Origin: Prorocentrum cordatum
Lineage: Eukaryota > Sar > Dinophyceae > Prorocentrales > Prorocentraceae
Assembly: GCA_963575745.1 (NCBI GenBank)
Contig: CAUYUJ010007446.1
Coordinates: 506,001-570,000 of the forward strand
Reading direction: 5' to 3'
DNA length: 64,000 nt
Of the stretch, positions 1 through 10,437 are shown in pieces. The notes below the pieces were generated by a model. The model had not been told where the DNA came from and did not search any database. It worked only from the letters and a program-made list of their open reading frames with translations. Every line of letters begins with the position of its first letter. Positions within the stretch are counted from its first letter, which is position 1. Position numbers and translations under genes: made by a program.

Positions 1-600
1 GCGACAAGGGCGCCAGGGGCGCTTGGGCGCATCATGCTCATTGCGACAGCGGCCGCCGCGGCAAGGGCGACGTGGTCGGCGCGGGCGGCGGGCGCCGCGA
101 CGAGGGCGACGCGGGCGGCAGGGGCGGCTGCTGCGACAGGGCCGACATTGGCGCCTGGACGCGGCGCGTTCACTACGGCGGCGGCGGCGGCGACGACCGC
201 CACGGCGACCGCTGCGACATGGGCGGCGCGGGCGGCGCGGGCGGCCGGCGCTGCGACGAGGGCGACGCGGGCGGGCGCGACGCGGGCGGGAAGGGAATTG
301 CTCACTACGAGGACGCTGGCGAGGTGGGCGACGGCCGCGACGCGGTCAGGCACGACGCGGGCGGGGGCGAGCGGCCGCTGGGCGGCAAGCGCGCCAGGTT
401 GGCCATGGCGCTCGCGCTGAAAGAGGCCATGGCGCCGACGGGGCTGAACGGCGCGCCCCCCACGAGCAACAATTCGAAGCGCGCGCGGTGGCCGAAGCGG
501 GTGCGCTGGCGCTGCTGGTCGAAGGTCCAGACGGAGAACTGCCGCGAGGTGGCCGAGCAGCGCGGCGGCCCGAGTAGCTCGAGCGGCCCGCGCGCGATGT
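1..600. repeat. GCG/GAC-rich low-complexity tract
   Basis: The stretch is built from degenerate ggcgac, gcgggc and gcggcg triplets. Overlapping frames on the plus strand stay open only because GC-rich triplets rarely form stops; their translations are Ala/Arg/Gly runs with no domain. No gene is called. Confidence 0.7.
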
Positions 601-869
601 TTTATCTTTAAGCCGAGCTGCTCGCGCGAGGTTCACTCCCTATAGTCGAGCTGCTCGCGCGCCAAGTTGCTCGCGGGAGCTTAGGCGCCATGTTAGGCGC
701 TGGCTCCGTTGCTCGCCGTCGCCAGCTTCGGCGCTGGCACCGTCGCCTGCTCGGGCGCTGGCAACGCGCGCGGGCCTGCCTGCGCTGGCATCTCGAGGAT
801 GGCGCGTGGAACGTAGGGCCCTTGTCGCAGCTGCAGCATGTCACGACGCACGCGTGGAATCTCACACTT

Positions 870-1035
870 CACATGCGTCAGATGCGTCGCATGCTGCATT
901 TCAACATGCGACAGCAACGTCGCATGCCGCATCTCAACATACGACAGCAGGTCTGAATACAATTGGTATGATATGTTTGCCGCATAGAAATGGAATGATA
1001 TGTGTGCCGCATGCCGCATTTCAACATGCGACATC
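870..1035. repeat. Short dispersed repeat with inverted GTCGCAT/ATGCGAC ends
   Basis: GCATTTCAACATGCGAC occurs at 896-912 and 1016-1032, with a variant (GCATCTCAACATACGAC) at 929-945. GTCGCAT precedes two of them, so single units can fold into hairpins. The rest of 600-1,400 holds a short duplication (GAGCTGCTCGCGCG at about 614 and 648) and otherwise nothing recognisable. Confidence 0.6.
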
Positions 1036-1399
1036 TCGCTGTGCCGCGTCGCCCGCTGCTCGCAAGGCCACGCGCGTTCCCCGCGCCAGCCGCGAATCGT
1101 GGTCTCGACCACCAACGCGCGACCGCACGTCGCAACAGCCCGCGTCTCTCGCGACCGGGCGTCGCAGCAGCTGGATCGCGGCAACATGTAAACACCGCCC
1201 GACCCATACCAAGCCTACCTAGTGGAAGCCGCGTCAGCCCTACAAGCGTACACGCATACGTTTTCACATACAAGTTTATAATGACAACCAACTGCGGGAC
1301 CAATCACTCTAGCGGTGGCTCGCGACGGGGGCGCAGCCTCGCGGGTCGCCGCATGAGCTCAATATCGCACTGCAGTCACGTCAGGGGCGGCGCCGCCGC

Positions 1400-2250
1400 C
1401 GTTGTTTAGAGCCATTGCGGGGCGCGTGCACGCGCATGGAAAAGCCATTGCCCCCCTCGCGCAGCCCCTCCTCCACCCTCCTCTTCCGGCGGCTCCTCGC
1501 GCCCCCCCCCCCAACTTCATCTCTCCCGCCCCCCTCCTCGTCCGACCCCAGGTCGCCGCCCCCCCCTCCTCCGTCTTCCTCCCCCCCGCCGTCGCCGCCT
1601 CATCCTGGCGCGTCTGCCCCTTCCGCGTTCGCCCCCCCCCCCCCCCCCCCCCCTCCTCGCCCCCTTCGCAATGCGAGCGCTTCGCGTCTGCAGCTCGCGC
1701 CGGCAAGCTCTCGCCCGACACTCGGTCCGGCCCCGGCTCCGTCTTCGGCTCCTTCCGCGTCGCTGTTTTGCGTTTTCTATCATTTCTCCTCTTACCTCCC
1801 CTATTCAGCCCCCCCCATTTCCGCGGCCGTCGCGTCCGTTGCCGTCGCCGCCGCCTGTAGCAACGTGGCCCGTCTTTCCTTCTCCTTTTTCTCGTCCACG
1901 CACTGGGCCGCCTCCACCTCCGCATGGCGCGCCAGTCTCGCGAGCGTTGCCATCTCTCCCTGCTGCTCATCCACCGCCAGCGATCGGATCCCCCCCGCCG
2001 CCCTCGCCCTTCGCCCTCGCCCTCGCCTGCGAGCCGCCGCCCCTCGCCCCCCCCCCCGCCCCCCGATTGCAGAACTAGCGGCGCCCTTTCGATCGCCGCC
2101 GGCCCCGGATCAGCACCGGCGCCCAGCGTCGACGCCATTCCAGGGCGCCCGCGGGTGGGATGGGGGCCCGACGACGAGGGCGCGCGCGAGGCTCGATTGA
2201 GGGCGCGGTTTGGGCGGGAAGGTTCGGGGGGGGAACTTTAAAAGATCATG
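1400..2250. other. C-rich, Pro-codon-rich gene-free stretch
   Basis: Long C homopolymers (22 or more C around 1,630-1,652) and CCT/CCG/TCC triplets keep all three plus frames open; the translations are proline/serine/arginine only. I see no domain, and the minus-strand 259-aa ORF is the Gly/Arg mirror. The following 2,250-2,860 also holds nothing recognisable. Confidence 0.6.
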
Positions 2251-2862
2251 GGGGGGAACTGGGGGGTGACGTGGCCGGCGAAGGGCGGATGCGCAGCGAC
2301 GCGCGTATGGGGTTGGTCTGGAGGGCAGCGATGGATCGGGATGGGGCGTGGATAGGGATTGCGGTTGGCATGGTGGGCACGGGGAATAGGAGGGGCACGG
2401 CGGGGTGGAGGGATGCCCATGCGGGATATGAGCGGCGAAGGATGGGAAGTGATATGCGACCATCGCCGCACTGCCACTGCAGCTGCGCATTTGTCGCGCA
2501 CAAGGCGCATTCTGTCGGCGGGGCCCAGATTGCGCCACCGCGCCCGCCATGCCCACGCCACCCAGCGTCAAGCCATGGCGGGCCCAATGCCGCAGGGAGG
2601 GCACCGAGCAAATCAATCAGCAGCTCAACGCTGCAATCATCCACAAGTCCAACTGCATTGTGTTCTCAAGCGTTTGTGAGGATGTTGTGCAATTTGTTTG
2701 CTTTCTGTGCGGCTAGCTTATTCTGCATCGTGGTGCATTGTGCGCGCGCGCATCTGATATGCATATGGCACGCATGATTGTCTCGCGTTTGGTTGGTCGT
2801 GCGTCGGGCTGGCGGCGGGGCGCACGTTTGCGAGAGCGCGCGGGGCCCGTCGAGCACCGGCG

Positions 2863-3780
2863 GCGAAGACCTTCAAGACTTTGGAGGAGGCGACGGAGAA
2901 GGCCGATAATGCTGAGCACGCTTTCTGCTGGGCACTGTCACGGTGCGGGGTCGGCAAGCAGGTGCTCAACCGTGCGGAGGATTTCATCGTTGACGCTGGC
3001 GGCCTCAATCGGGCGCGCGGGCGGAAGGCCTTGGGTTCCCCGTGCCGAGCTGGGCCTCGCCGGAGCAGCTCTCCGAGCGCCCGCGCATTCATTGTCTTGG
3101 CGCGCTCGGCGCGCGCGCGCGCCCGATGCGCAGCTCGCGCCTGCCGCGGGAGGGTCGCCGGCGCATCGGTCTAGAGAAACGAGCGCCGCTTGATCTGGGC
3201 CCTCCCCCCAATGGCGACTAGGTTGGCGCTTTGCGGGGCGGCTCTGCCACGGGGTCGTCGCGCCGGGCCGCGTCGGTTCAGTTGCGTCAGCCACGCGCGC
3301 GCCGACGCCCCTGGCCCGCCATTCCCCGCCCCAGCGGCCGCCCGCTCCAGCCGTTGCGAAGTCGGCGAAGGAGCGCCAAATGGAGGCGCGGGCCCGCGCC
3401 GAGTTCGAACGAGATCGCCGGGATAGGCTGGGCAGGGCAAAGGCCGCCATGGCAGCCTACCCCAAAGAGTTCAATGCCAAGCCTGGCGTATATACCACGC
3501 CTACTTTATCCAGCGTTGCGGGGAGGGGGGCTGGGCGCTGGGCAGCGCGCGCGCCGCGCCCCTGGTTGAACAGAACTTCAAAGAGTTCGATGCCGTCAAA
3601 AATCACATGGACGAATGCCAGGGGGCCTGGGCGTTGTCCATCCTCGACCGCGCCAACGCTCTCCATGCGCTGACCGATGCGTCTCAGGCGCTCGATCGGG
3701 CGAAGGCTGAGCGAGCCCCGCGGCAGAGGTCCACGCGACGCATCGCCCCATCGGCCGACCGCAGAGACACCGTGCGACAC
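2863..3780 (+). pseudogene. Frameshifted coding remnant, unknown family
   Basis: Pieces of ordinary-complexity protein appear in changing frames. Frame 1 from about 2,863 reads KTLEEATEKADNAEHAFCWA and continues towards a stop at 3,172-3,174. Frame 2 around 3,380-3,530 has a charged stretch beginning MEARARAEFERDRRDRLGRA. Frame 1 again from about 3,562 reads EQNFKEFDAVKNHMDECQGA and on to about 3,780. Helical, charged composition without simple repeats argues that this was once coding; at least two frameshifts and a stop argue that it no longer is. It lies just upstream of, and in the same direction as, the 4,107-5,599 segment, so all may be one decayed gene or element. I do not recognise the family. 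Confidence 0.4.
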
Positions 3781-4106
3781 TAGATATTATATTGTCGTAT
3801 GCGGTGGGTTAGCTGCGCTACATCTGCGGGGGGGCTAAACTCCTCAGCGCGCACTTGCCGAACAAGGGGCGTTGCGGTCGGGGGGGCGTGACCATTTTGC
3901 TTCGGACGGGGCGACCGGGGCACGTCGGGCGCGGCCGGGATGGCCGCGACGAGCCCCGCGCCCCCCCCCCGCCGACGGCGTAACAGACCTGGCAGATCAT
4001 GCGAACGCGCGCTGTCGGAATTGCAGTCGCGACTGTGACAATTTAGGCTCGGGCGGTTTCTCGCGCGTTGGCCGCCCCGTTCTCGCGGGCAGCGCTTCGC
4101 TGCAGC

Positions 4107-4667
4107 ATGGGCCAGCGCAGCGCTGCAGCAGTAATGGCCGCTGTGCCCGACATCGTCGCAGAGTTGGGGCGCGTGGCAGATCGGGCGCGCGCTCAGATTG
4201 GCCGCGGGCTGGACCCCGCAAGTTGCGGCCAACGACAGCTCGACAACCTCGCGGCCAAGATCAACAGTTCATCGGCCATCAGCGCGGAGGATGCCGCAGA
4301 ACTCACCACCGCGACCCGCGCCATAGCAATGATTGGGTGGACCGCGGGCCAGATTGCAGTCCCGCGCACCTCAGTCGGCGCAGCGTGCTTTGGCATGTCC
4401 ATCGCGGGAGAGAAGCGGCGGCAAGAGGCGGTTGCCTTCCCAAAATTCGTGACGAAGCGCGAGATTGACTCGCTCAAAGGCGGCGCGCTCCTTGAAAAGG
4501 CAATGGTTCAGGCTGAGCGAGGCGGCAAAAAAGGGCACGGCGCCGCCGCGGTCGCCACGGCCATGGGGGTCGAGCTGGCAGGCAGGACGTGGCTCGAGCT
4601 AGCGCAGAGGGTCAAGACCAACCTCGCGAGGTTCAAAAGCACGTCATGGAATCATCGCGCGATATAG
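4107..4667 (+). CDS. Hypothetical alpha-helical protein, 186 aa
   Basis: I do not recognise this ORF, but it looks coding: strong third-position G/C bias, normal complexity and no internal stop. The ATG at 4,107 (MGQRSAAAVMAAVPDIVAEL) is the first ATG of the clearly coding part; a TTG at 4,068 would only add 13 residues. The sequence is Ala-rich and helical, with a hydrophobic stretch near residue 80 (ATRAIAMIGWTAGQIAVP) and a basic stretch RERGGKKG-like near residue 140. It ends at a TAG at 4,665-4,667, after which coding-like sequence continues in other frames, so the ORF may be the longest unbroken piece of a larger decayed gene. Function unknown. Confidence 0.4.
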   Translation: MGQRSAAAVMAAVPDIVAELGRVADRARAQIGRGLDPASCGQRQLDNLAAKINSSSAISAEDAAELTTATRAIAMIGWTAGQIAVPRTSVGAACFGMSIAGEKRRQEAVAFPKFVTKREIDSLKGGALLEKAMVQAERGGKKGHGAAAVATAMGVELAGRTWLELAQRVKTNLARFKSTSWNHRAI

Positions 4668-5599
4668 TTGCACGACGACCCCTCGGATCTGGCGGCCGAG
4701 CCGCGGCGCGAGCCAGCGCGCGGCCACGGCGAGCCGTCTGGCGACGCGCGGGGGGCCGAACGCCCGGACATGTTGTGGAAGAGCAGCAGGCCGTGGGGCA
4801 TTGTGGGGCAAGCAGAAGCACATGCAGGATTGACCACGAAAGGCGGCCAGCCCCGCGGCCATTGCGCAGTCAGGGTCCGGGCCGTGCCGGAGCATGTTCG
4901 GGCGTGGCTCGGCGACCGCGCTGTTTGGCCAGGGCGCGGCCGCCTTCTCCGCCGCCGCGCCGCAGACCTGCGACGCCGTCGCAATGGTTCGCCGCGCCAG
5001 GACTCGCGCTGCCGCCCGCGGCAGTAACGCCGCCAGCCCGGGCCTGTGCACCCGCTGCGTTCGATGCGGCAGCGGTGCCCAAGCCGCCCGGCGCGGCGCC
5101 GCCTGCGGCAGCGACGGCCGCTGCCGTCCCCGCGGGAGCGCCTGCTGGAGCAGAGGCGATCAAGGATGCCCCCGACCTGTCGGGGGAGGGGGCCGCGCTG
5201 CGCAGGAGCATCGCGGCTCGCACCGCCCTCGGGAAGCCAGCGGGTGTCACTGCTGACGGCGACGGCAGTCATTGCGGCACTCGCAAGAGGCCAGCCGCGG
5301 CAATCGCTGATGCCGAGTTCGGCGACGATGGCGGCGACGCCGCGCCAGCAGCAACAAAGGGGACGTAGGCCGCCAAGCGCGCCATGAAGAGGGCAGGGCG
5401 CGTCGCGGCCCAGATGAAGCCAGCCAAGAAGCCGTCGAAGCCCCCAGCGAGGGAGATCCGCCCTTCTCGAACAGGGGAGTCGAGCATGCGCGGGGCCGTC
5501 GTGGGGAGGTCGGACAAGCGCGTCCGCTGGAGCCCCGCGGGGCTCATCCGCAAGCGGGCGTCTGCCGCCGCGTTGGAGTTCATCGACCGGCGGTCGTAA
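4668..5599 (+). pseudogene. Ala/Pro/Lys-rich coding remnant with in-frame TAG
   Basis: From about 4,985 frame 2 reads an Ala/Pro-rich linker, then an acidic stretch (AIADAEFGDDGGDAAPAATK). A TAG at 5,366-5,368 interrupts the frame, which then continues at once as a strongly basic tail (AAKRAMKRAGRVAAQMKPAK) to a stop at 5,597-5,599. Upstream, coding-like pieces occur in frame 0 (LHDDPSDLAAEPRREPARGH) and frame 1 (MFGRGSATALFGQGAAAFSA), implying two frameshifts. An acidic region followed by a Lys/Arg/Pro tail would fit a nucleic-acid-binding protein, but that is only composition. The following 5,600-5,890 holds nothing recognisable. Confidence 0.35.
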
Positions 5600-5890
5600 G
5601 TTGCCCATGGGTTCGCCATGCTGCGCGTGTCTTGCCAGCCTCTTCCAGCGGCGATGGCCTCGCCTACTATGTGCGGGAAATGCATGTGCAGGTTTGAGAT
5701 ATTGGATTATGTATCGTTTACTTCGCATGCCTCGTTGCAGTCGCACGGCCTTCGCCAGTCTCGTCACAAAGACCGTCTGCGCCAGCGCTGACTCCAACTG
5801 GGCGACTATGATCGACCGACGCGGCGCTTGCTGGAGCCCGTGCACCGACGACAAATATACTTTGATTTGAATAGGCAGCCCCATAGTTGA

Positions 5891-6499
5891 TTACACCACC
5901 TTTCCCATACCAAATGCATTCTCCATTGCGCAAGCATCCTTTGACGGAGCCATCTGACGCGTCATAGACATAGAATGTCGCGAGTTGGGGCTCCTATAGG
6001 CGAGGTGATTGGCGAATGTGTCGCGCAGCCATGAATGCCACGCAGGCCGCGCAAGCCATGCCAGTTCTCTACGTCGTGCGTGGCAGATTTGGTCGATGTT
6101 GTGGCGGCTGGCGGCATTGGCCCAGCCCCCGAGGCGAATGTTCAGATCTGGGCAATCTTGTTTTAGAAGCGAGCCACGCGCGCCATGCAAGTCATGCGCG
6201 CAGCCATGCAGGTCATGCGCATCCATGCCGTCAGGCCCAACACCATGCAACGAGTGGCCATTGACGAACTCATGAGCTAGATCACCTGTCGGCGAACTGA
6301 AGTGATGCGCAATTGTCGCGTGATGCCGCGCCCGAGGTTGGTGCCCCTGCGGCGCAGCAGCTGCGTCGCCACGGGCACTGCTAGTGCACGCCATCGGTGC
6401 CCCACGCCGAGGGCACCGCGAGAACGTCGCCAGACGGACGCCGAGGCCCTCGTCGAGATCAGCGGCGAGCAGTACATCTCCGAAAGAGGATCTTTCCAT
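5891..6499 (-). CDS. Unrecognised ORF with HDLHG repeats
   Basis: A 202-codon minus-strand ORF with mixed composition. It contains a small repeat (DAHDLHGCAHDLHGARG) made by repeated catgacctgcatgg-type DNA near 6,180-6,225. No domain, signal peptide or membrane segment is evident. It could be part of the same minus-strand transcription unit as the segments at 6,832-7,452 and 8,136-9,342, but no splice sites were established. Plus-strand ORFs over the same DNA look no better. Confidence 0.2.
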   Translation of the reverse strand: MERSSFGDVLLAADLDEGLGVRLATFSRCPRRGAPMACTSSARGDAAAAPQGHQPRARHHATIAHHFSSPTGDLAHEFVNGHSLHGVGPDGMDAHDLHGCAHDLHGARGSLLKQDCPDLNIRLGGWANAASRHNIDQICHARRRELAWLARPAWHSWLRDTFANHLAYRSPNSRHSMSMTRQMAPSKDACAMENAFGMGKVV

Positions 6500-6831
6500 G
6501 TCTATAAGTACATGCGAGGGGATGGAATGCCAGAGGCCACTTCAAGAACTGCACACTGTTGTTCAAACGAGCTGGTCGTTGCCGAAGAATCAGCACCTTG
6601 CGGACAAGTGCTGCAATGCATTGAATTGCCGCTGCAAGGTGGCAAATCATTGCAGCAGAGGGCATGCGCACCAGGACCCATGTTGCATGCGTCGTGCAAG
6701 GCTAGCAGGGTTTTCAGATGCCTGCTGCGGCATTAGCTGCAGAAGTACCTGTGCACGCCTGCACGTCCATGGCGAATCTGCCTCTACTTCGACGGCATCT
6801 CTCCGCGAGATCCCCTGGCCAAAGGCTAGGA

Positions 6832-7452
6832 CTACACAGGGCCCGACGCAATCGAGCGGCCCTGAGGAGGCGTGGTTTGTTCTGTCCGCGGCCAGGGTGG
6901 CCACGGTGCGGGACATCCTAAGTGGCATTGGCCACGCGTACAGCATCCTTCTTCAGAGGTTATTTCTGGGGACCGGTTCCTGGCTTCACGCTCGACATGT
7001 CTGAGAATGGTGATGGCACGGAGGTTCACAGAAACAGGGGCCACGCAGGGACCAATCCGCGCGCCATATGCAGGAACGCGGTAAACAGTCAGGCCGATGA
7101 TAGCCAGTGCGACGACATAGAATGGCACGTTCCAGGTTCGTCGCTGGACGCGAGTAAGGGGTCTCCAACGCAGACGAAGGTGTCGCTGCGATCCTTCGCA
7201 GGAGCCGGCCGCGCTGGGAGCGGCCAGGGGCGAGATATCTGCTGAACAATTCAGATTATTGGCGCAGCTGCCTGGGTGGAACTTCCACCCGCGCCACATC
7301 GCACTAGACATCGACTTGGGGCATGGTGTGATGTCGCTCTCGCGCGCCGACTGGATGCGCGGGTGCGTCGCAGCTGGCATCGTCGAGCGGGGTCGGGCGG
7401 TTCCTCGGGGCCCCCTTCCATCGCTCGCCTCGTCGACGTTGGCGACTGTCAC
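6832..7452 (-). CDS. Unrecognised ORF with one probable membrane segment
   Basis: A 206-codon minus-strand ORF starting with ATG at 7,452. Its middle contains a clear hydrophobic stretch, WNVPFYVVALAIIGLTVYRV, about residues 135-155, preceded by Arg-rich sequence, as in a single-pass membrane protein. The C-terminal part has several Cys (EEGCCTRGQCHLGCP). Composition is far less biased than neighbouring repeat-derived ORFs. I do not recognise it; it might be one exon of a larger minus-strand gene. No regulatory signals are visible. Confidence 0.3.
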   Translation of the reverse strand: MTVANVDEASDGRGPRGTARPRSTMPAATHPRIQSARESDITPCPKSMSSAMWRGWKFHPGSCANNLNCSADISPLAAPSAAGSCEGSQRHLRLRWRPLTRVQRRTWNVPFYVVALAIIGLTVYRVPAYGARIGPCVAPVSVNLRAITILRHVEREARNRSPEITSEEGCCTRGQCHLGCPAPWPPWPRTEQTTPPQGRSIASGPV

Positions 7453-8135
7453 GGCCGAAAGATGTCCAGCGCGCTGGTCGGGCTTGCGGAACAGGCGAAC
7501 TCCAAGCTTGCGTACCCGAGACTTTGTCTGCCACGCCTGTTCTTGCGCTTTGCGCCTGGAAGGTGGTTGCTATAATTGCAGGTGCGGCTGCTTGCGGCGA
7601 CCGCATCTCGAGCTTCGCGCCGCGTGGCGCCCTGGACTTGTTCGTCGCACTCCAGTTCGATGGGGAAGTCTCCTCTATCGAATTCTGCCGTCGCCAGGCC
7701 GCAGCACGGCCGGTCCGCGGCTGGGCTTGCCTCGCGAGACTGGGTGCCCGGGCTCGATCAGCGGCGCCAGCTCAGGAGCACCTGTCCTTCGGGCAGGTCC
7801 GTCACCGAGAAATTATCCCATTTGGTAAATGGCCGTGGCGACCGGGCGCGTGCTGGGCACGCCTGGCGCAGCCAGCGGTTCCGTTGCCGCCAGCTCCGAC
7901 GGGTCCAGTCCGTAGCCCCATCTGCTCCGAGGCCCATGGGATTCCCTGACACATACGCGGGCCTTCTGACTTATACATAGATACAACAAGTTATTATTTG
8001 CGCCTGATATGTTCAACATGTGTGGTGCGTTTGAAGCCGCATCTCATTTTTTCCGGGACCCTGGGACGTTTCATGGGGGATGGTGATTGCAGATGATGGT
8101 GTTTCAAAGAGCAGCCGCGCTCCAGGAGATGCAAG
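7453..8135. other. Gene-free stretch
   Basis: Several short ORFs occur on both strands, but none shows a domain or convincing coding bias. A near-match to the start of the dinoflagellate spliced leader (TCCGTAGCC at about 7,909) does not continue. I see nothing else. Confidence 0.4.
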
Positions 8136-9278
8136 CTATTGCAATGTTACTGCGAGCAGCGCAAACAAGTAAGAATCATGCGCAGTTTCTGCGACTCGGC
8201 TGGCCAACGTTCTGACGTCATCGGTTCTCCTGTCAACTGTAGGGTGCTTCAGCGAGCTGGTCGGCACGAGCACCGGCGTTTGGTCATCGTCGATGTCGCA
8301 TCTATTCCATACCACGCACACCCGCCGAGTTGCCAATCGCAGAACCAGACTGGGTGGCTCGGACTGCGCCGCGGCCCCAAGGTTTCGCTGAACGTGGAAC
8401 CACACTTGAACGGTGGAGTGGCCGCTACCAACTCCCATCATAACAACGTCACCTCGATTGACCGAGGTGTTGTCGTGGAAAGCATTGGCGCTGGACACTG
8501 CCGCCTGCGTCTCTGGGTGCAAGTGCTTCAGGTGAGTCGATCAATTGCTGTGATGCAGCAGTCGGCTCATGCAACACAGCTGCAAAGCATACGGGTTTCA
8601 GGTCGTAGCGGCGCTGGGCCACAAAGTACAGCATCAAGGCTTTCTCTGGGGGTCTCAGGCACATGTGGTCGTGGGAAAACCGCTCGACCAATTCGCGCAT
8701 CTTTTCGTGAGCGAAGCGCGACAGCAGCCCGAACTTGAAATGCAGATCTGGCAGGCGGGTGGCCACGCGGAACTTGCGCGCCCAGAGTTTGGTGTCATAG
8801 CGCGCTTCGTGCAGCGGGCCCGCTGCGCGGGAACGGAGGCAGATGCCGGCGCCCGCGGCGCCCTGGCTGCGCAAGCCCGCCTCTGGGCTGTCCGCAAGCC
8901 CGCAAGCGCGCCCTGGGCTGTGTTCGCCAGCCCGTCCGACGGCAAGCCGCCTGCGGGCGACGAGGGCGGCAGAGCCACAGAGGCGGCGGCGCGGTTGCAG
9001 GACGGCGGCGAAACTGGCAGCGACGGGCGCCGGCCGCCGGCGGGGCCAACGCGGGCGGCGCGGCGGCCGCCCTATGGGAGGCGACCGACTTGCGGCTTGC
9101 CGGAAGAGGCTGCCGGGCTGCGGGCGCGGGCCGCGGCCTGGCGCCGCTTCCCCGTGGAAGAGGCGGCGCGTGCCTTGGCCGCCCTGGGGCCCTGCGCGCC
9201 TGCAGGTAGGGCGCCCCGCACAGCCGGGGCGCCACGTAGCCGCGGCGGCCCTCTTGCGCTGCTCCTGGTGTTGCTGCG

Positions 9279-9321
<43 letters not shown>

Positions 9322-9342
9322 ATGCTTCACAGCTTCCCCCAA
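8136..9342 (-). pseudogene. Minus-strand polyglutamine protein, frameshifted
   Basis: The minus frame from 9,342 begins MGEAVKHHHHQQQ, runs through about eleven Gln encoded by a CAG array and an Arg/Ala/Pro-rich linker, then becomes ordinary protein: KLWARKFRVATRLPDLHFKF, an Arg/His-rich helix, KALMLYFVAQRRYDLKPVCF and LHEPTAASQQLIDSPEAL. Around 8,525 the good reading moves to a second frame: ALKHLHPETQAAVSSANAFH, then TSVNRGDVVMMGVGSGHSTV and QVWFHV, ending at 8,136. The change of frame without stops nearby suggests a frameshifted single gene or a short unrecognised intron. The 'GDVV..GVGSG...QVWFHV' part looks like a compact beta-rich domain. The family is not identified. An AGGTGAGT donor-like site at 8,528-8,535 is on the opposite strand and is probably fortuitous. 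Confidence 0.4.
9280..9324. repeat. (CTG)11 plus (ATG)4 microsatellite
   Basis: Eleven CTG units followed by four ATG units. On the minus strand it encodes the HHHH-Q11 start of the polyglutamine ORF. Confidence 0.9.
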
Positions 9343-9344
9343 AT

Positions 9345-10220
9345 GTTTATTATTCTTGGCTTTCTGTCACGTCGTCTCTTCGTCGTCGTTTTGTTCGTTG
9401 CTGCTTGCCACAAGGCTCCCCTCGGCTGGTAAAAGTATGTCTGCAATTTCTATCGTTCTCTCTCCTTCCCTCTCTGTCTCTATGTTGTTCCTGTCCCTCT
9501 CTCTCTCTCTGTCTCCCTCATGTGTACATATACACACACGTATGTGTATCTGAGTAGGCCGCGGGAAGGCTCGGGACCACGGCCCCGGTGACGCATGGCC
9601 GCCCCAGGGGCCCCACGAGCGCCCCCGCGGTGACCAGATTGGCCCAACGGATGGCCCCAAACGTGTTAGATGGCACAGAGGGCGCACAGATGGCCCCCGG
9701 ACAGGACCAACACACTCCGAGAGCGTCGAATTTGGCTTTCGGACGGCCTCCGAAGGCGTCTTGGCTGCGCCAGGATGGACCTGGGCGGCCTTCAGTGACC
9801 GCAAGAGATCTGAGGATTAAGATGAGGAGGGGAAGTACGAGGAGCGGGAAGAGCAGGATAACGTGAATAATGAGGATAAAGAGGAGGATGCTGTCAATGA
9901 GGTTGAGACTGATATGGGGAAGGGGGATGAGGAGCGCTTGCAGGAGCAGGAACACGGTGAGTATGATCAGGAGGAGGAGGAGGAGGCAGGCCATGAGGGA
10001 GAAGGAGGAGAGGGGTGATAACCAGAAGGAGGAGTCAGAAGAGCTGATGGGGGCCAGTAGGAGCAGGAACAGTAAAATGAGATGCAGGACGAGGCGGAGG
10101 AAGAGGAGGCATTAGCAGCACGATGAACAGACAAACAAGGCAGGAGGAGCAAGGGTGGTATAATCAGGTGCAGCAGGAGGGGGGCGGCCAAAGGAGGAGG
10201 AGGTAGAGCAGCAGGAGCAG
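9345..10220. other. TC-rich and GGA-rich gene-free stretch
   Basis: 9,460-9,540 is TC/CA microsatellite. 9,550-9,800 is degenerate ggcc/cccc repeat-like sequence resembling the 11.8-13 kb family. 9,820-10,210 is purine-rich (gag/gga). No gene is supported. Confidence 0.5.
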
Positions 10221-10437
10221 ACGGTCAGGAACTTTTGTATAGCGTTTCGCGCCGCCCGTTCTGGCCTACCACGCTTTGTCGCGTCGCGCGATCCACTTCA
10301 CGGTCCCTCAGCGTCAACGTCCTGAGCTTTCCCGAGCCTCCCGCCCCACGGGGCAGAGCGACATGCTATCCGCTCGCAGGGCATGGCGTGTCGCCGGGGC
10401 CGCTGCGGTGATACGCTAAGCAAACAGTCCAGACCGT
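10221..10437 (+). mobile_element. MITE-like inverted-repeat element, family A copy 1
   Basis: About 217 bp bounded by imperfect inverted termini of about 30 bp. The left end is ACGGTCAGGAACTTTTG; the right end read inward is ACGGTCTGGACTGTTTG, both followed by a TAGCGT core. There is no internal ORF. A homologous copy with the same interior (GCCTCCCGCC, GACATGCTATCCGC, CAGGGCAT.GCGTG) lies at 50,342-50,550 in the same orientation. It sits between purine-rich tracts. No target duplication is evident. Inference: a non-autonomous DNA transposon. Confidence 0.65.

Noticed and set aside
4652-5884. 410-aa minus-strand ORF
   Set aside because: Arg/Ala/Pro-rich reverse of a GC-rich coding-like plus strand; no motif.
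7909-7930. Third spliced-leader relic (TCCGTAGCC...)
   Set aside because: After the first nine bases the match falls to chance level, about 14/22 overall.
8528-8535. Canonical 5' splice site AGGTGAGT on the plus strand
   Set aside because: The coding-like sequence here is on the minus strand, and no plus-strand exon ends at this point.
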